DNA of 64,000 nt from Stenotrophomonas sp. 704A1 (GTDB lineage Bacteria; Pseudomonadota; Gammaproteobacteria; Xanthomonadales; Xanthomonadaceae), in the NCBI RefSeq assembly GCF_030549525.1, contig NZ_CP130831.1, positions 2,691,501 to 2,755,500 on the forward strand, given 5' to 3'. Shown piece after piece: positions 61,957 through 64,000 of the stretch (within the stretch, counting starts at the first letter, position 1; every line of letters begins with the position of its first letter). Made by a program: the position numbers and the translations under genes. The notes under the pieces are model-generated. The model was given only the letters and a program-made list of their open reading frames with translations. It made no database searches and was not told where the DNA came from.

Positions 61957-62658
61957 TCAGCGTGCCGCGCCGTGCTGGCGCAGCAGGGTTTCAATCTCGG
62001 TATGGCCGCGCTGGCGCGCGTGGGCCAGCGGCGTCACGCCTTCGCCATCCGCCAGCTCCGGGTTGGCACCGGCATCCAGCAGCAGCTGCACGATCTGCAC
62101 ATGGCGCGGACCGCCATCGCCGAGCAGGATCGCTTCCAGCAACGCGGTCCAGTGCAGGCGGTTGACATGATCGACGGCCACGCCGGCGCGCAGCAGCGTG
62201 CGCACGGTGGCAACGTGGCCACGCTCGGCGGCCGGAATCAGCGCGGTCCCACCGTAGCGGTTGGTGCTGCGCAGGTCGGCACCGTGCGAGAGGGTCAGCG
62301 CCAGGATCTCATCCAGGCCGCGCGCCCCGGCGTACAGGTAGGCGCTGTCCTGCAACGCATCCTTGGCATTGACGTCGGCGCCAGCTTCGATCAGCTCGCG
62401 CGCGGCATCCACGTGGTTGCCGTGCGTGGCCAGCAGCAGCGCGGTACGCCCCTGGCCATCGCGCACCTCAGGATCGGCGCCCGCCGCCAGCGCCTGGCGG
62501 ACTGCCCCGGCATCACCGCGGCTGGCGGCATCGCGCAGCTGGGCATCGGCCTCCACACCGGCGGTGGCGGTACAGGCCGGCAGCGCCATGGCCAGCAGGC
62601 ACAGCAGCAGCACGCGGCCGGCGCTGGCACAGCGGAAACGGGAACGCGGTGGCTGCAT
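61957..62658 (-). CDS. Ankyrin-repeat lipoprotein
   Basis: A 233-residue protein with a signal peptide ending in a lipobox (MALPAC) and four to five ankyrin repeats (each about 33 residues, e.g. DGQGRTALLLATHGNHVDAA and RYGGTALIPAAERGHVATVR). It is probably exported and membrane-anchored, and may bind another protein. The AGGAG ribosome site precedes two adjacent ATGs; I took the better spaced 62658. It is the first gene of a pair with the amidohydrolase. Confidence 0.83.
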   Translation of the reverse strand: MQPPRSRFRCASAGRVLLLCLLAMALPACTATAGVEADAQLRDAASRGDAGAVRQALAAGADPEVRDGQGRTALLLATHGNHVDAARELIEAGADVNAKDALQDSAYLYAGARGLDEILALTLSHGADLRSTNRYGGTALIPAAERGHVATVRTLLRAGVAVDHVNRLHWTALLEAILLGDGGPRHVQIVQLLLDAGANPELADGEGVTPLAHARQRGHTEIETLLRQHGAAR

Positions 62659-62752
62659 CATGGTTCTCCTCCTGCGCGGTGGTGCCGGCCGTTGCCGGGC
62701 CCTGCCGTGCATGGTAGAAGTCGACCTTGGCATCCAGAAGTGAAATGTTCAA

Positions 62753-63634
62753 ATGCAAGACAGTGCCAAATCGAATAGGACACTGTTCGAGCTGGACCTG
62801 CTGCGGGCGCTGGTAATGGTGGCCGACTGCGGCAGCTTCACCACGGCCGCCACGCGCCTGCATTCCACCCAGTCCACGGTCAGCCAGAAGGTGCGCCGGC
62901 TGGAGGAACTGGCCGGACATCGCCTGCTCGAGCGCGGTCATCGCGACGTGCACCCCACCGATGCCGGCCATACCCTGCTCGGCTATGCGCGGCGCATGCT
63001 CGACCTGAACGAGGAAATGGCGCAGGCGCTGGCCGGCGCCACCGTAGAAACCGCAGTGCGCATCGGCGTGCCGGAAGATTTCGTCAACGCGCAGACCACG
63101 CGCATGCTGGCCGCCTTCAGCCGCCGCCACCCGCAGGTGAAGCTGGAAATCAGCAGCGGCCTCAGCCGTGACCTGGCCCACGGCTTCGACCATGGCGAGC
63201 TGGACCTGGTGCTGGTCAAGCAGCGACGCAACACCCGGCAGGCCGTGCATTGCCGGCGCGAGCCGATGCACTGGATCGACAGCCTGCGCAGCAGCTGCCT
63301 GATGCACGAGCCGTTGCCGCTGGTGACCTTCCCGCCCCGCGGGCTGTACCGCGACGAGATGATCCACGCCGTGGAGGCACTGGGCCTGCGCTGGCGCATC
63401 GCCTTCACCAGTTCCTCGCTGAGCGGCATCCAGGGGGCGGTGGCCGATGGCATCGGCATCAGCCTGCTGCCGCGCCGCGCGGTCACCCGCGACCATCGCA
63501 TCATCGATGGCGAGCGCGAACTGCCGGTGATCGACACCTACGAAATCGGCCTGCTGCATCGCGCCGATGCCGATGATGCGGTGCGTGCGCTGGCCAGTGA
63601 ACTGTGGCGGCAGGTGCAACGCGAGCCGGAGTGA
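62753..63634 (+). CDS. LysR-family transcriptional regulator
   Basis: A 293-residue LysR-type protein with the N-terminal HTH (GSFTTAATRLHSTQSTVSQ) and VRRLEELAGHRLLERG. The C-terminal domain begins VRIGVPEDFVNA. It is divergent from the ankyrin-amidohydrolase pair (94 bp apart) and is the likely regulator of that pair. It lacks strong similarity to a known sub-type, so no inducer is proposed. Confidence 0.88.
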   Translation: MQDSAKSNRTLFELDLLRALVMVADCGSFTTAATRLHSTQSTVSQKVRRLEELAGHRLLERGHRDVHPTDAGHTLLGYARRMLDLNEEMAQALAGATVETAVRIGVPEDFVNAQTTRMLAAFSRRHPQVKLEISSGLSRDLAHGFDHGELDLVLVKQRRNTRQAVHCRREPMHWIDSLRSSCLMHEPLPLVTFPPRGLYRDEMIHAVEALGLRWRIAFTSSSLSGIQGAVADGIGISLLPRRAVTRDHRIIDGERELPVIDTYEIGLLHRADADDAVRALASELWRQVQREPE

Positions 63635-63666
63635 GGACGGCCGGTTCCGGTCTCGGGCGGAACCGC

Positions 63667-63729
63667 TGCCGGGCAGGGCCCGGCACAACAAGAGGGGGCC
63701 GCGTAGCGGTTCAGCCACGCACGGCGTGG
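63667..63729. repeat. Two palindromes between convergent genes
   Basis: TGCCGGGC-AGG-GCCCGGCA (63667-63685) is a SMAG-like hairpin, and CCACGC-ACG-GCGTGG (63715-63729) belongs to the CCACGC family. They lie between the LysR and cytosine-deaminase-like stops. Confidence 0.65.
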
Positions 63730-63731
63730 AT

Positions 63732-64000
63732 CTACAGCCAGCGGCCGTCGACCACCACCCGTCGTTCCACCGGCACGGCGGCCACCGCCGCCGGGCCATG
63801 GTCGGCACGCACCGCCACGAAGGTGGCCGGATGTTCTTCGGCAAGGCCGTACTGTGGCAGCCCGATCACCTGTGCGGCATGGGTGGTCACCATGTCCAGC
63901 GCCAGCATCAGGTCGGCATCGGTGTAGAAGCCGGACCGGTAGCCGAGCAGCATCGCCCGCTGCAGCAGGTCGCCATTGCCATACGGCCACCAGCAGTCAC
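63732..64000 (-). CDS. C-terminal part of a cytosine deaminase-like amidohydrolase (cut by the window edge)
   Basis: The open frame continues off the right edge. Its 89 visible codons encode CWWPYGNGDLLQRAML, then GYRSGFYTDADLMLALDMVT and a C-terminal strand region (TFVAVRADHGPAAV, VPVERRVVVDGRWL). The WPYGNGD block and the closing beta-sandwich match the end of CodA-like amidohydrolases. The catalytic residues are outside the window, so the substrate is only inferred. Confidence 0.75.
   Translation of the reverse strand, partial: DCWWPYGNGDLLQRAMLLGYRSGFYTDADLMLALDMVTTHAAQVIGLPQYGLAEEHPATFVAVRADHGPAAVAAVPVERRVVVDGRWL

Noticed and set aside
1..64000. CRISPR arrays, tRNA or rRNA genes, insertion sequences or prophage genes
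   Set aside because: No regularly spaced direct repeats, no cloverleaf-like candidates noticed, no transposase or integrase frames.
63732..64000. Frameshifted or broken cytosine-deaminase gene
   Set aside because: The frame is open to the window edge; it is cut by the window rather than damaged.

Overview
The window is chromosomal DNA from a high-GC gammaproteobacterium of the Xanthomonadaceae, most likely Stenotrophomonas (S. maltophilia group). The main clues are the many short palindromes of the GCCGGGCATGGCCCGGCGCTAC type between genes (the SMAG/REP repeats typical of S. maltophilia), the TonB-receptor-rich gene content, and protein sequences of xanthomonad type. No rRNA, tRNA, CRISPR array, transposase or prophage gene was seen. 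The assignment rests on recognition only, without a database search.

Layout. 0.1-3.1 kb: a desaturase operon (desC-desB) divergent from its TetR-type regulator (desT). 3.2-8.0 kb: a manganese block with a TonB-dependent receptor and a periplasmic thioredoxin-like protein, then mntR and divergent mntH. The receptor and mntH promoters carry nearly identical 18-bp MntR-type palindromes. 8.2-12.5 kb: a class I ribonucleotide reductase operon (nrdA-nrdB-flavodoxin-thioredoxin). 12.9-19.2 kb: a quinone oxidoreductase, betT, a VOC protein, the paired SMR efflux genes mdtJI with a divergent LysR gene, and an M14 carboxypeptidase. 19.3-25.7 kb: a Fur-boxed FecA-like receptor, a ClC channel, MgtC, a MerR/methyltransferase divergent pair and a small conserved protein.

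25.8-45.2 kb is a surface-attachment region. It holds a 1.5-kaa trimeric autotransporter adhesin with its TpgA-like periplasmic partner, an AraC regulator, and a complete Flp/Tad pilus locus (flp, tadV, tadE-like, rcpC, rcpA, tadZ, tadA, tadB, tadC, tadD, a DUF3613 gene, tadG) in one direction with frequent ATGA overlaps. The flp leader is long and contains several strong hairpins.

45.3-47.5 kb: a DUF2968 coiled-coil protein with a clear terminator, a small DUF4124-like secreted protein and an alpha/beta hydrolase. 47.6-54.0 kb: six minus-strand genes that overlap or nearly touch (AraC, isochorismatase-like hydrolase, DoxX, Tat-exported YtcJ-like amidohydrolase, alginate-export-type porin, MFS carrier with an extra C-terminal domain). 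This looks like one uptake/processing/export unit with no obvious described counterpart. 54.0-58.2 kb: a small membrane protein and a beta-propeller hybrid-type sensor kinase with its NarL-type regulator. 58.2-64 kb: an MFS exporter with a divergent LysR gene, an ankyrin lipoprotein plus amidohydrolase with a divergent LysR gene, and the C-terminal end of a cytosine-deaminase-like amidohydrolase cut by the window edge.

The strongest leads are the inferred manganese regulon that includes an outer-membrane receptor, the coupled six-gene AraC-to-MFS operon, and the adhesin/Tad region with its structured flp leader.
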